Positions 35,282-43,666 of a DNA stretch of 64,000 nt are shown here, piece by piece. How positions within the stretch are numbered: position 1 is the first letter of the stretch; each line of letters begins with the position of its first letter. The notes beneath the pieces are model-generated. The model was not told where the DNA came from. It saw only the letters and a program-made list of their open reading frames with translations, and made no database searches. The position numbers and the translations under genes were made by a program. The stretch comes from Desulfoluna spongiiphila (lineage in GTDB: Bacteria > Desulfobacterota > Desulfobacteria > Desulfobacterales > Desulfolunaceae): contig NZ_FMUX01000006.1 of the NCBI RefSeq assembly GCF_900101345.1, positions 1-64,000 on the forward strand. The letters run 5' to 3'.

Positions 35282-36178
35282 ATGACCACCACGACCCTGC
35301 ACCTGAACTGCCCGACAGACTACCTCCTTGAAACCCTCTGCCTCACCCACGGCTGGCGCCAGCTCCGACCCTTTCACTGGGAGGAGGGCTCCTGCGTGCT
35401 TACGTATGTCCTTCATACCGGGGCCCGGCCCGTGGACCTTCTGATTTCCCAGGCAGGGGACACCCTTGCCGTTGAGGTGACGGGGGACGGTCCCCTCGCC
35501 GAGGAAGAACGGGCCGCGGTGAAAAGGGCCCTGACCACCATGCTGGCCCTGGACAGGGAGACGACCGCCATAAAACACCTGGCCGAACAGACCTCAGAGG
35601 CCTACGCAAACCTGGTTACCGAAGGGGCCGGGCGGCTTCTTATCGCACCCACAGTCTGGGAAAACGCCGTCAAGACCCTGCTGACAACCAACTGCTCCTG
35701 GGCCCTGACCCGGAAGATGGCCGAAAAGATCTGCAGTGATTCTTTTACCGGTCCGGCCCCGTCGGGCAGGTGCCCTTTCCCCTCCCCGGCCGAGGTGAAC
35801 CGCTACAGCGCTGAGGAGATTAAATCCCTTGCCCCCGTGGGCTACCGGGGAGCATACCTCAAGGCCCTGGCACATTATTTCGTGGCAACCCCCGGGTTTG
35901 AAGCCCTCCTGTCGGGTGGCACGCTGAGGCAGGCCGAAGCCAGAGAACGGATCTCTGCCCTGAAGGGGTTCGGGGAGTACGCCCGGATCCACCTCATGAC
36001 CCTTCTTGGCTTCTATGGCGAGATCCCGGTGGATTCGGTGGTAAGAGGGTACATGAAGGCCGTCCACGGGGTGACTGATATCCCGTCGTTTCTGGAGACC
36101 CAGTACGGAGACTGGGGAGCCTACCGCTGGTGGAAGTTCAAGATGGAGTCCATGCTGCGGGGCAACAATTTTCCGTGA
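35282..36178 (+). CDS. HhH-GPD DNA glycosylase (AlkA/OGG-like)
   Basis: 298 residues. N-terminal TATA-like fold (about 1-95), then helix-hairpin-helix (ISALKGFGEYARIHLMTLLG, about 229-248) followed by PVDSVVRGYM with the catalytic Asp of the HhH-GPD family. The Lys used by bifunctional OGG1/Nth enzymes in the GFG loop is replaced (GFGEYA), so it is predicted to be a monofunctional base-excision glycosylase, perhaps for alkylated or oxidised bases. The CGGAGG SD is directly upstream of ATG 35282. A module A-B element follows its 3' end. Confidence 0.82.
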   Translation: MTTTTLHLNCPTDYLLETLCLTHGWRQLRPFHWEEGSCVLTYVLHTGARPVDLLISQAGDTLAVEVTGDGPLAEEERAAVKRALTTMLALDRETTAIKHLAEQTSEAYANLVTEGAGRLLIAPTVWENAVKTLLTTNCSWALTRKMAEKICSDSFTGPAPSGRCPFPSPAEVNRYSAEEIKSLAPVGYRGAYLKALAHYFVATPGFEALLSGGTLRQAEARERISALKGFGEYARIHLMTLLGFYGEIPVDSVVRGYMKAVHGVTDIPSFLETQYGDWGAYRWWKFKMESMLRGNNFP

Positions 36179-36241
36179 GGTGATTTGGGGTCATTACACG
36201 TTCGGGGGAGGGGGCAGGGAAAAATCAAAGCAAAAAAGAAT

Positions 36242-36412
36242 GCCTCCGGCGGCAAGGTGTGCCACCTTGAAAGCTGGTTACGAATGCGCTTTGCCCCTCG
36301 TTCCTCGGGTCAAATCACATCCGTATTTGCGTTGACGTAAATTTGAATTATGTCTTTAAAATCTGTCCGCTAAATTTTCCAAAAGTTTAGCCCCGGCAGG
36401 GCCGCCGGAGGC
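36242..36412 (+). repeat. Composite A-B element, 171 bp
   Basis: Starts GCCTCCGGCGGCAAGGTGTG (module A; stem CGAATGCG with an imperfect partner CACATCCGTA) and ends in module B, AAATTTTCCAAAAGTTTAG then CCGGCAGGGCCGCCGGAGGC. Tips are inverted repeats. Between two converging genes. Confidence 0.85.
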
Positions 36413-36452
36413 ATCTTGAACGCAAGACGCAAGGGGTGGCGCATTGGCGAGC

Positions 36453-36815
36453 CTATTTGTTCAAGGCCAGGTAGAATCCCACGCCGGTCATGACCATGGC
36501 CTTGGCGTACCACAGGGGGAGGGTGGCGCGTTTGGCGGCCCGGTGGATATGTTGGGCGCGCAGGGCCAGCCAGGTGAGGGGCAGGGAGATGAGAAAGAGC
36601 AAGGGGTAGAGCCAGACAAAACCGGCCATGATCCAGGCGATGGGGTCGGACTCAGAGCCCGGCGCGTCAAAGAGAAAGAGAACCGCGACACCAAAGGGAG
36701 CCCAGGCGATGAGGAGCAGAAAGCACAGAGCGTTTCTCAGCCTCACGGCCCGGGGGGTGGCCGGAGAGATCCAGGTCAGGTAGCCTTTGGTGAGGCGATA
36801 GGCCAGGCCAGCCAT
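36453..36815 (-). CDS. Small membrane protein in mltG-nagZ operon
   Basis: 120 residues with two clear membrane spans (about 28-50 and 58-86) and a third at the C-terminus (about 105-118); basic loops (RAAKR) face the cytoplasm by the positive-inside rule. No known family. ATG overlaps the nagZ stop by one base (TGATG), so it is translated with nagZ and may take part in cell-wall work, which is inferred from position only. Confidence 0.7.
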   Translation of the reverse strand: MAGLAYRLTKGYLTWISPATPRAVRLRNALCFLLLIAWAPFGVAVLFLFDAPGSESDPIAWIMAGFVWLYPLLFLISLPLTWLALRAQHIHRAAKRATLPLWYAKAMVMTGVGFYLALNK

Positions 36816-37819
36816 CAGGTGGCCGCCAGTGCAGCCATTTTTTTCTTCAGGGCCAGGATGCGCCCCAGGGCAAGGGCGTTGGCGCCGGGGAACCGTGTGG
36901 CCATGGCTTTAAGGGTTTCGGCCAGGGTTTCGTAGCGGTCGCTTCGGTGGCAGATCAGGGCGATGTCCACGTCTGAGGTGAAGATCTGGCGGGCGGCGGT
37001 GTCCATGTCGCAGGTGATGGCCTTCATGTCGAGGTCATCGGTCATGACCACGCCGTTGAAGCCCATGCGGCCCCTCAAGACCCCTTTGACCACCTCTGGG
37101 GAGAGACTGGCGGGCCATTGGGCATCGATGTCGGTGTACTTGATGTGGGAGAGCATCACGGCCGAGGCCCCTGCGCCAAAGGCGATCTCAAAGGGCACGA
37201 GGTCGGTTCGGGCCAGCTCGGTAAAGGGGGTGTCAAGGACCGGCAGGGTGAGGTGGGAGTCCAGGGTGGTGCGTCCGATGCCCGGGAAGTGCTTGACCAC
37301 GGCAAGGACCCCTTCCGCTTCCAGGGTCTCCATGACTTCGACCCCTAAGTCGCCCACCTCCTGTGGTGAGCCGGGGAAGACACGTTTTTCCATGATGCCG
37401 GAAAACCCCTCGGGCTGAACGTCCAGCACCGGGGCCATGTCCATGTTGTATCCCACCTCAAAGAGTTCCTTTCCCGTTGTGCTGCCGAAATGCCTGGCCG
37501 CCTCACGGGTCTTTAAAGCTGGAGTGCCTTCGGGAAAGAGGGTAAGGGGCTCTTTCATGCGCGCCACCGGTCCCCCTTCCTGGTCCACGGAGATGAACAG
37601 GGGCGGGAGGCCGCAGTCTGCGGCGTAGGCCTGCATGTCAGCGCACAGGGAGGCCACCTGGGCCGGGGATTCGATGTTCGGGGCAAAGAGAATCACCCCG
37701 CCGACCTTGAGGGTGCCGATGAGGTATTTCAGGTCGTCGGTGAGGTTGGTGCCGTCAAAGCCCACGAGAAGCCGCTGGCCCACCTGTTCGTCCAGTGTCA
37801 TGTCTGAAAGTTCTGGCAT
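36815..37819 (-). CDS. nagZ: Beta-N-acetylhexosaminidase NagZ (GH3)
   Basis: 334 residues. The NagZ motif is seen as VVKHFPGIGRTTLDSHL near 175-192 (KHFPG-x-G-x5-DSH), with the catalytic Asp in VMTDDLDMKAI around 233-243 and substrate-binding VDQEGGPVARM at 79-89. It removes GlcNAc from anhydro-muropeptides in the cytoplasm during cell-wall recycling, which can feed beta-lactamase signalling in other bacteria. It sits 21 bases downstream of mltG, which releases glycan strands, so the two form a sensible cell-wall operon. Slightly shorter than E. coli NagZ is usual for this group. Confidence 0.93.
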   Translation of the reverse strand: MPELSDMTLDEQVGQRLLVGFDGTNLTDDLKYLIGTLKVGGVILFAPNIESPAQVASLCADMQAYAADCGLPPLFISVDQEGGPVARMKEPLTLFPEGTPALKTREAARHFGSTTGKELFEVGYNMDMAPVLDVQPEGFSGIMEKRVFPGSPQEVGDLGVEVMETLEAEGVLAVVKHFPGIGRTTLDSHLTLPVLDTPFTELARTDLVPFEIAFGAGASAVMLSHIKYTDIDAQWPASLSPEVVKGVLRGRMGFNGVVMTDDLDMKAITCDMDTAARQIFTSDVDIALICHRSDRYETLAETLKAMATRFPGANALALGRILALKKKMAALAAT

Positions 37820-37840
37820 ATCTCTCTTCTTCGGTTGGCC

Positions 37841-38878
37841 CTACCGTCTCAACTGGTACTTACGGACGGCTTTGTTGTGTTCTCTCAGGTTGCGCGAGAA
37901 GTGATGGGAGCCGTCTTTCTTTGAGACAAAGTAGAGGTAAGGGGTGTCGTCGGGCCGAACGGCGGCCGTAAGGGCGGCAAGGCCCGGGCTTGCGATGGGA
38001 CCGGGGGGAAGCCCCTTGATCACATAGGTGTTGTAAGGGGTCCTTCGCCGGAGATCTTTTCGGGTGATGTTGCCGTTGAAGTTTTTGATTCCGTAGATGA
38101 CGGTGGGGTCGGTCTCCAGGCGCATCCGTTTTTTCAGGCGGTTGTGGAAGACCGAGGAGATGACGGGACGCTCAAAGGGCGCACCGGTCTCTTTTTCGAT
38201 GATGGAGGCAAGGGTCACCACCTGGTTGGGGGTGAGCCCCAAGGCGTTGCCGTCCTGTTGCAGCTCTTGGGTAAACACGGCCTTGAAGCGCTCGACCATG
38301 GCGGTGAGGATGGCCTCTTCGGTGGTGGCCTTTTCAAACAAATAGGTTTCCGGGAAGAGGTATCCTTCAAGGGACGGGGCGCCATCAGGCAGGTCCATCC
38401 GGCGGATAAAGGGTTCGGAAAAGCAGAGGTCCGTGATGTGACCCGCTTTTCCCAGGCCGCTTTTTTCCACCACCTCAGCTATTTGCCTGACCGTGTAGCC
38501 TTCCGGGATGGTTATCCTGCGGAGGTGTACCCTGCCGCTGGTGAGAACGGTGAGGATCGCCTCGGGGGTCATGGACCCTGACAGGCGGTACTCCCCGGCC
38601 TTGATTTTTTTGTCAAGGCCCAACAGGGTGGCCACGAACCGCAGCTTTGTTTCCGAGGTGCAGAGACCGGCCTGTGTCAGCTGGCGTGCGGTGGTGTTAA
38701 AGCTCTGCCCCCGGCTGATGGTGTAGATGATCGTGAAGTCCGGGTCTCCCTGGGGGGTGTGATAAAACCGGGAGAGGTGGATTGCCGCCCCACCGGTTAC
38801 CACCACGATGATGACCACCAGAAGCAGGAGGGGCCAGATGAGTTTTAATGTGCGAGATTTGGCGTGTGTGTCCGTCAT
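37841..38878 (-). CDS. mltG: Endolytic murein transglycosylase MltG
   Basis: 345 residues: N-terminal membrane anchor (about 12-34), LysM-like part (PEGYTVRQIAEVVEKSG), then the YceG domain with the catalytic Glu in SIIEKETG and the conserved YGIKNFNGN...TPYNTYVIKGLPPGPIASPG segment. MltG cleaves nascent peptidoglycan strands at the inner membrane and helps end chain synthesis. Start 38878 gives a normal anchor. First gene of the leftward mltG-nagZ-membrane protein operon. Confidence 0.95.
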   Translation of the reverse strand: MTDTHAKSRTLKLIWPLLLLVVIIVVVTGGAAIHLSRFYHTPQGDPDFTIIYTISRGQSFNTTARQLTQAGLCTSETKLRFVATLLGLDKKIKAGEYRLSGSMTPEAILTVLTSGRVHLRRITIPEGYTVRQIAEVVEKSGLGKAGHITDLCFSEPFIRRMDLPDGAPSLEGYLFPETYLFEKATTEEAILTAMVERFKAVFTQELQQDGNALGLTPNQVVTLASIIEKETGAPFERPVISSVFHNRLKKRMRLETDPTVIYGIKNFNGNITRKDLRRRTPYNTYVIKGLPPGPIASPGLAALTAAVRPDDTPYLYFVSKKDGSHHFSRNLREHNKAVRKYQLRR

Positions 38879-39096
38879 GGGTACCCGATCATTTGATTCA
38901 AACCATGGTATCGCCCGGTATCCCGGGGCAATGACCTACCAAGGGCGATCATATGTCAGGCCCCGGTTGTTTGTCAAAACGAGCCTTGTACGGAACGCAA
39001 AGTCCGGGGCGTGTCAGTGTGAGGGGGGTGTCCGCGGCAATGGGGCGGGAACCACCGAAGGACCCATGCCCGGCACAGGCCCTTCGGCGGGGCGGA

Positions 39097-39897
39097 TCAG
39101 GCGACGATGTCACCTGCCCGCACGGCCTTGAGGTAGTTCATGCAGAAGGTGTCATGGCCCTGGAGCATGGAGGCGGTGGTAAGCACCGCCATGATCTCTT
39201 TGTCCAGGGGGTCCATGATGGCGGAATCGAACCCGCGGACCATCATCATGGCCAGGAAGATACGGTTGACCACCTTGCGCTGGGGCAGCCCGTAGGAGAT
39301 ATTGGAGAGCCCGCCGGTGGTGTGGACACCTTTGAGTTCCGTCATGATCTTCTCCACCGCATCCATGGCCATGGTGCCGTTTTCCGCAGCCACGCTCATG
39401 GGCTGGATCAAGGGGTCGATGAAGATGTCGTCCCGTTTGACCCCGATGGCTTCGAGCTCTTCCACCAGTGTTTTGGCCCGTGAAAAAATATCCTCCACGG
39501 TTTTCGGCATGCCGGAGTCGTCCATACACAGGGCGATGATGCGGCACTCCTTGCCTTTGAGAAAACGGATCATGGGATCAAACCGGTCTTTTTCAAGGCT
39601 GATGGAGTTGATGAGCGGGGGCCTGTCTACCATGCCGTAGGCCATTTCCAGGATGGCCGGATCCGGGCTGTCCAGGCACAAGGGGAGGTCGGTGACCTCC
39701 CGGACCACGGACAGGAGCCATTTCATGTCCTCTTCTTCATGGCCGATGCGTGCCCCTGCGTTGACGTCGATGTAGGTGGCGCCCGCCGCTTCCTGTTTTT
39801 TTACATCCTCACGAATGTAGTCGGCGTCACGGTCGGCCGTGGCTGCCTTGACCTTTTTAAGGGTGGTGTTGATGCGTTCTCCGATGACGGTAAACAT
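39097..39897 (-). CDS. Methyltetrahydrofolate:corrinoid methyltransferase (pterin-binding)
   Basis: 266 residues with a TIM-barrel pterin-binding domain like AcsE/MtgA and dihydropteroate synthase: MFTVIGERINTT at the start, GATYIDVNAGAR (35-46 region), LPLCLDSPDP and DPLIQPMSV. It moves a methyl group between tetrahydrofolate and a corrinoid protein. The next gene upstream encodes exactly such a corrinoid protein (50 bases apart). No substrate-specific MttB-type methyltransferase or acetyl-CoA synthase subunit is adjacent, so whether it serves methylamine/betaine demethylation or carbon fixation cannot be told here. Confidence 0.88.
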   Translation of the reverse strand: MFTVIGERINTTLKKVKAATADRDADYIREDVKKQEAAGATYIDVNAGARIGHEEEDMKWLLSVVREVTDLPLCLDSPDPAILEMAYGMVDRPPLINSISLEKDRFDPMIRFLKGKECRIIALCMDDSGMPKTVEDIFSRAKTLVEELEAIGVKRDDIFIDPLIQPMSVAAENGTMAMDAVEKIMTELKGVHTTGGLSNISYGLPQRKVVNRIFLAMMMVRGFDSAIMDPLDKEIMAVLTTASMLQGHDTFCMNYLKAVRAGDIVA

Positions 39898-39947
39898 GGT
39901 CTCTCCTTGGTACAGGTTTCCTTAGGTGAAGGGGCCCGAACGTCCGA

Positions 39948-40580
39948 TCAGTTGAGGAGGGCTTTGGCCAGCTTGCTGGCGGAACCTGCATCCGAAGCGT
40001 AGGCATCGGCGCCGATTTCATCGGCAAAGGCCTGGTCCACGGGGGCCCCGCCCACCATGATTTTCAGGGCGCTTCGGTCGACGGTTTCGCTGATTTTTTC
40101 CACGGTATCGCGCATCATGGGCATGGTGGTGGTCAAAAGGGCCGAGAGTCCTACAATCTGGGGCTTGTGCTCTTCGATGGCCTTTAAAAAGGTGTCCGTG
40201 TCCACATCGACCCCCAGGTCGGTCACTTCAAAGCCCACACTCTCCATCATCATCACCACAAGGTTTTTTCCGATGTCGTGGAGGTCGCCCTTGACGGTTC
40301 CGATGACCACGCGGCCGGCCGAGGAGGCTTCTCCTTCGGCAAGCAGGGGACTCAAGGTCTCCACGGCTGTTCCCATGCAGTGGGCCGACATCAGGACCTC
40401 CGGAATGAACATCTCGCCGGTTTCCATCCGTTCTCCCACGATGCCCATGCCCTTGATGAGGCCCTGGCTCAGGATGTCGCTGGCGGAGGTTCCCTGATCA
40501 AGGGCTGCCTTGACCAGACCGGTGAGGGTGTCCATGTCTCCGGCGATAAGTGCTTCGGTGATGGGTGTAAAATCAGACAT
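39948..40580 (-). CDS. Methyltransferase cognate corrinoid protein (MtbC/MtgC-like)
   Basis: 210 residues. N-terminal helical cap (about 1-88), then a B12-binding Rossmann domain with D99-x-H101-xx-G104 (GDLHDIGKN, His is the lower cobalt ligand), GLSALLTTT and GGAPV motifs. It carries the methyl group as methyl-cob(III)amide between a substrate methyltransferase and the pterin-binding enzyme next door. GGAGAG before ATG 40580 rules out the longer frame to 40688. A Fur-like sequence (40591-40608) lies directly upstream of the SD. Confidence 0.92.
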   Translation of the reverse strand: MSDFTPITEALIAGDMDTLTGLVKAALDQGTSASDILSQGLIKGMGIVGERMETGEMFIPEVLMSAHCMGTAVETLSPLLAEGEASSAGRVVIGTVKGDLHDIGKNLVVMMMESVGFEVTDLGVDVDTDTFLKAIEEHKPQIVGLSALLTTTMPMMRDTVEKISETVDRSALKIMVGGAPVDQAFADEIGADAYASDAGSASKLAKALLN

Positions 40581-41019
40581 TGTGACTCTCCATAATGATA
40601 ATGATTGGGTTTGGATTGCCTGTTCACAGTGTGACTGGGTACCTGGAAACCCACGAGTTGTGCGTTGCTCCGCGGTGTTGGCGTTCATTCACTGAACGGT
40701 GTTTTTTGTGCGGGGCTGAAACGCCCATCCGTCGGCGACCTGTTGACTTGGTTGGAGCCGGGACGGTGTACATTTTCAGGTGATGTCTGTTTAAACATAC
40801 AATACCACATTATGCAATAGTTTAAATTAATAACCATAATATGGGAAATAGAGTCACCCATGGGGACGACACCCAGCCCCCCCCCTTACCCCTTGGGCCT
40901 CGGTATCCGGCGACATCAACGGAGGTCAGCGCAAATCTGAGCGTTTCGCATTGCATTCTTCTCAGGGATGTCTACCTTGGTATATTGACGACGACTCTGG
41001 ACTGAAAAGCGAGGATACG
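40581..41019. other. Divergent intergenic region
   Basis: 439 bases between the corrinoid gene (leftward) and radical-SAM gene (rightward). It contains a Fur-like site at 40591-40608, an AT-rich core near 40795-40850 that should hold promoters, and a C9 tract at 40877-40885. No gene seen. Confidence 0.5.
40591..40608. promoter_or_regulatory. Possible Fur-like box
   Basis: CATAAT-GATAAT-GATTGG: two of three NATWAT hexamers match exactly, the third partly. It lies 11 bases upstream of the corrinoid gene's start, where binding would block transcription or translation initiation. Weak evidence. Confidence 0.3.
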
Positions 41020-42174
41020 ATGAAGACAGCCTGTGAGTACGAAGGATTTGAGCAGGGGCCCATCCGGCCTCCCAGTGAGGCGGCGAGCCTTTTGATTCGG
41101 GTGTCGAGAAATTGCCCGTGGAATCGATGCACCTTCTGCCCGGTGTACAAGGGAGAGTCGTTCTCCCTGAGGCCGGTGGCGGATGTGATCCGGGATATCG
41201 ACGCCGTGGCAAAGTACGCGATCCCTCTACATGGGGTGATCGAGAAAAACGGCCGGGTGACACGCTCCGATATCGAAGCGGTCCAGGCATCGGTGGCGGG
41301 CAATGAGATCTATGCCTTCCAGGCCGCGGTTAACTGGGCCCGGGGACGGATGACCTCGGTGTTTCTCCAGGATGCCAACAGCCTGATCGTGAAGCCCGAG
41401 GACCTGATCCGGGTCCTTGAGTACATGCGGTCTGTCTTTCCCTGGGCGTATCGGATCACCTCCTATGCCCGGTCCCACACCGTGGCCCGGATCAGCGATG
41501 AGCACCTGGCCCGCATGGCCGAAGCAGGTCTGAACCGGATTCACATCGGCATGGAGTCCGGCTCCGATGCCGTGCTGAAGATGGTGAAAAAAGGCTCCAC
41601 CAAAGCCATGCACATCAAAGGTGGCCAGAAGGTGAAACGAGCCGGTATGGAACTCTCCGAGTACGTGATGCCCGGCCTGGGCGGCAGGCGGTGGTCCCGG
41701 GACCACGCCCTGGAGACCGCCGATGCCCTGACGCAGATCAACCCGGATTTTATCCGGCTGCGGACCCTGGCCATACCCGGCCACACCGAGCTCTTTACCG
41801 ACTGGAAAGAGGGGCGCTTTGAAAAGATCACCGATGTGGAAGCCGCCGAGGAGATCCTTCTTTTTCTGGAGTCTTTGGGAGATATCACCAGCAGCCTTGC
41901 AAGCGATCATATCCTGAACCTGTTCCAGGATGTGGAGGGGTGCTTTCCCGAGGACCGCGAGGCCATGTGCGGAAAGATTCGCGCCTTCCTTGCCATGGAC
42001 CCTGTGGAGAAGATGCATTATCAGGTGGGGCGACGGCTGGGGCTGTTCCACGGCATCGGGGGCATGAAGGGCTCGGCCCATATGAAACAGGTGGAGGCGA
42101 CCTGCAGGCAGTACGCCATCACGCCCCAGAACGTGGATGAGGTAATCACCCAGCTCATGACCCAGTTTATCTGA
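41020..42174 (+). CDS. Radical SAM protein, CX4CX2C cluster motif
   Basis: 384 residues. The cluster motif is NCPWNRCTFCPVY near residues 28-40, i.e. C-x4-C-x2-C instead of the standard C-x3-C-x2-C. IHIGMESGSDAVLKMVKKGS and LDRI-type strand helix units support a radical-SAM TIM barrel (COG1032-like). The tail (about 290-384) has no extra Cys motif or B12 domain. Reaction unknown. GAGGA at 41011 fixes ATG 41020. Such CPWNRC proteins occur, as far as I recall, in anaerobes; partner genes are not evident here. The gene's 3' end is followed by an A-B repeat. Confidence 0.82.
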   Translation: MKTACEYEGFEQGPIRPPSEAASLLIRVSRNCPWNRCTFCPVYKGESFSLRPVADVIRDIDAVAKYAIPLHGVIEKNGRVTRSDIEAVQASVAGNEIYAFQAAVNWARGRMTSVFLQDANSLIVKPEDLIRVLEYMRSVFPWAYRITSYARSHTVARISDEHLARMAEAGLNRIHIGMESGSDAVLKMVKKGSTKAMHIKGGQKVKRAGMELSEYVMPGLGGRRWSRDHALETADALTQINPDFIRLRTLAIPGHTELFTDWKEGRFEKITDVEAAEEILLFLESLGDITSSLASDHILNLFQDVEGCFPEDREAMCGKIRAFLAMDPVEKMHYQVGRRLGLFHGIGGMKGSAHMKQVEATCRQYAITPQNVDEVITQLMTQFI

Positions 42175-42288
42175 GTTTTCAGCATCTGGGGTTTGGTGGG
42201 TCGGAATCACAGAAGAAAAGCCTGCCTTCTATGGTCAAAGCCGGATGAACCAGAGGGTCAATGGGGCTCAGGAAAAAACAAAAGCAAT

Positions 42289-42457
42289 GCCTCCGGCGGC
42301 AAGGTGTGCCACCTTGAAAGCAGGTTGCGAATGCGCTTTTCCCTTCGTTCCTCAGGGAAAATCACATTCGCTATTGATTCAGATTAAACTGACCCTTTTT
42401 TTAAGCCTGTTTATTAAACTTTTTAAGTGTTTAGCTCCCGACAGGGCTGCCGGAGGC
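42289..42457 (+). repeat. Composite A-B element, 169 bp
   Basis: Module A 42289-42371 with stem GCGAATG/CATTCGC and loop TTCGTTCCTC; module B ends TTTTAAGTGTTTAGCTCCCG then ACAGGGCTGCCGGAGGC. Same order and length as 36242-36412 and 49512-49684. The 317 bases after it (to 42774) show no gene and should hold the next promoter. Confidence 0.85.
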
Positions 42458-42774
42458 CTCTTTAAACCTGGCCGGTCACCAAAGCTGGTGCATGTAAGGA
42501 AGGGCATTGTCACAAGCTCTGTAAGGGTGTAGATACGGTGTCGCCGTTTTACTTGGAATGGGCTGTGAGGATTCCCCGGTGTGTGTTCGTCGGCGGGGGA
42601 TCTTTCTCACCGCCCATCCAGAGGCGGTTCCGGATTACCTGTGAGCATGGTGCGCAATAAGGAATATTGTTTTTTTAACGGGTGCATTGAAAAAACAAGT
42701 GATACGATGTAAATTTATTGTTTTTTTGTGGCCTCATTTTTATGGAGGCGATCTGCATACCTGAGGAAAAGACG

Positions 42775-43566
42775 ATGAAGCAGCTATGGCCCGAGGAGTT
42801 GGATGCATTTCTGGATCGGCACCGGGAAGGGGACGTGACCCTGGTGGATGTGCGCCATGCGGATGATTTTGAGCAGGAGCACATGCCCGGCTCGGTGTGT
42901 ATCCCGGCCCTTGCGATCAATGAGCGGGGAGCGGAGCTGGACCCGAAACGCACCACGGTCTTTGTCTGCGAGCGTGGGGCCAAGTCCCTGGCGGTGGCGC
43001 TGATCTACGAGGCGAACTTTTCACCGGAGGGCGAGGTCTATAACCTCATGGGGGGGCTTGATGCCTACATGGGGCGCCTTGCCTACGGGCGGCCAAAGAT
43101 TCGGGTGATCCGTCAAAGCGGAGACCTGCCGCGGATGCTCATGACGGCCATGGATCTGGAAAAGGGGGCCTGGCGTTTTTACCAGCGGCTGGAAAAGCTC
43201 ATGGGGTCCGACGGGCCCGTGGGGCTGGTGAGAAAACTGGCCGCCGTGGAGATTGCCCACATGAACCTGATCCATGCCTACCTCAAGCGCCTGGATCCCC
43301 ATGCACCGGATTGTATCACCCTGGTGAATACCCTGCCCGGTTCCCTTGCCGAGGGCGGGGAAAGCTTGAATCGTTTGTTTGAGCTCATGAAAGAAGGGGA
43401 ACTGGGGTGGCGGGCCCTGTTTGAGGTGGCCCTGGAGGTGGAGGTTGCGGCCTATGAGATGTATCGCGGCCTGGCCGACAGCATGGACGGTGAGGGGGCC
43501 GAGATCTTTTATACGGTGGCCGGGGCCGAAAAGGACCACATTCGCATGCTCCTGGCCGAGCTGTAG
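42775..43566 (+). CDS. Rhodanese domain fused to ferritin-like/rubrerythrin domain
   Basis: 263 residues. Residues 1-105 form a rhodanese with active-site C65 (VFVCERGAKS) and VTLVDVRHADDFEQEHMPGS. Residues about 120-263 form a ferritin-like four-helix bundle with diiron-type motifs: LEKGAWRFY, EIAHMNLIHAY, LEVEVAAYEMY and AEKDHIRML (two E-x-x-H). The fusion suggests sulfur transfer or persulfide handling linked to an oxidative-stress diiron site, sensible in a sulfate reducer. GAGGA eight bases before favours ATG 42775. Neighbours do not define the pathway. Confidence 0.87.
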   Translation: MKQLWPEELDAFLDRHREGDVTLVDVRHADDFEQEHMPGSVCIPALAINERGAELDPKRTTVFVCERGAKSLAVALIYEANFSPEGEVYNLMGGLDAYMGRLAYGRPKIRVIRQSGDLPRMLMTAMDLEKGAWRFYQRLEKLMGSDGPVGLVRKLAAVEIAHMNLIHAYLKRLDPHAPDCITLVNTLPGSLAEGGESLNRLFELMKEGELGWRALFEVALEVEVAAYEMYRGLADSMDGEGAEIFYTVAGAEKDHIRMLLAEL

Positions 43567-43666
43567 CCAAGGGGGCCATACCCCTGTTTTTTTAAGAGTC
43601 CTGTCCGGGCCGCGCCCGCGGGAACGCAACAGCTAAAGATGAAAATTTAAAACAAAGGCACACCAC

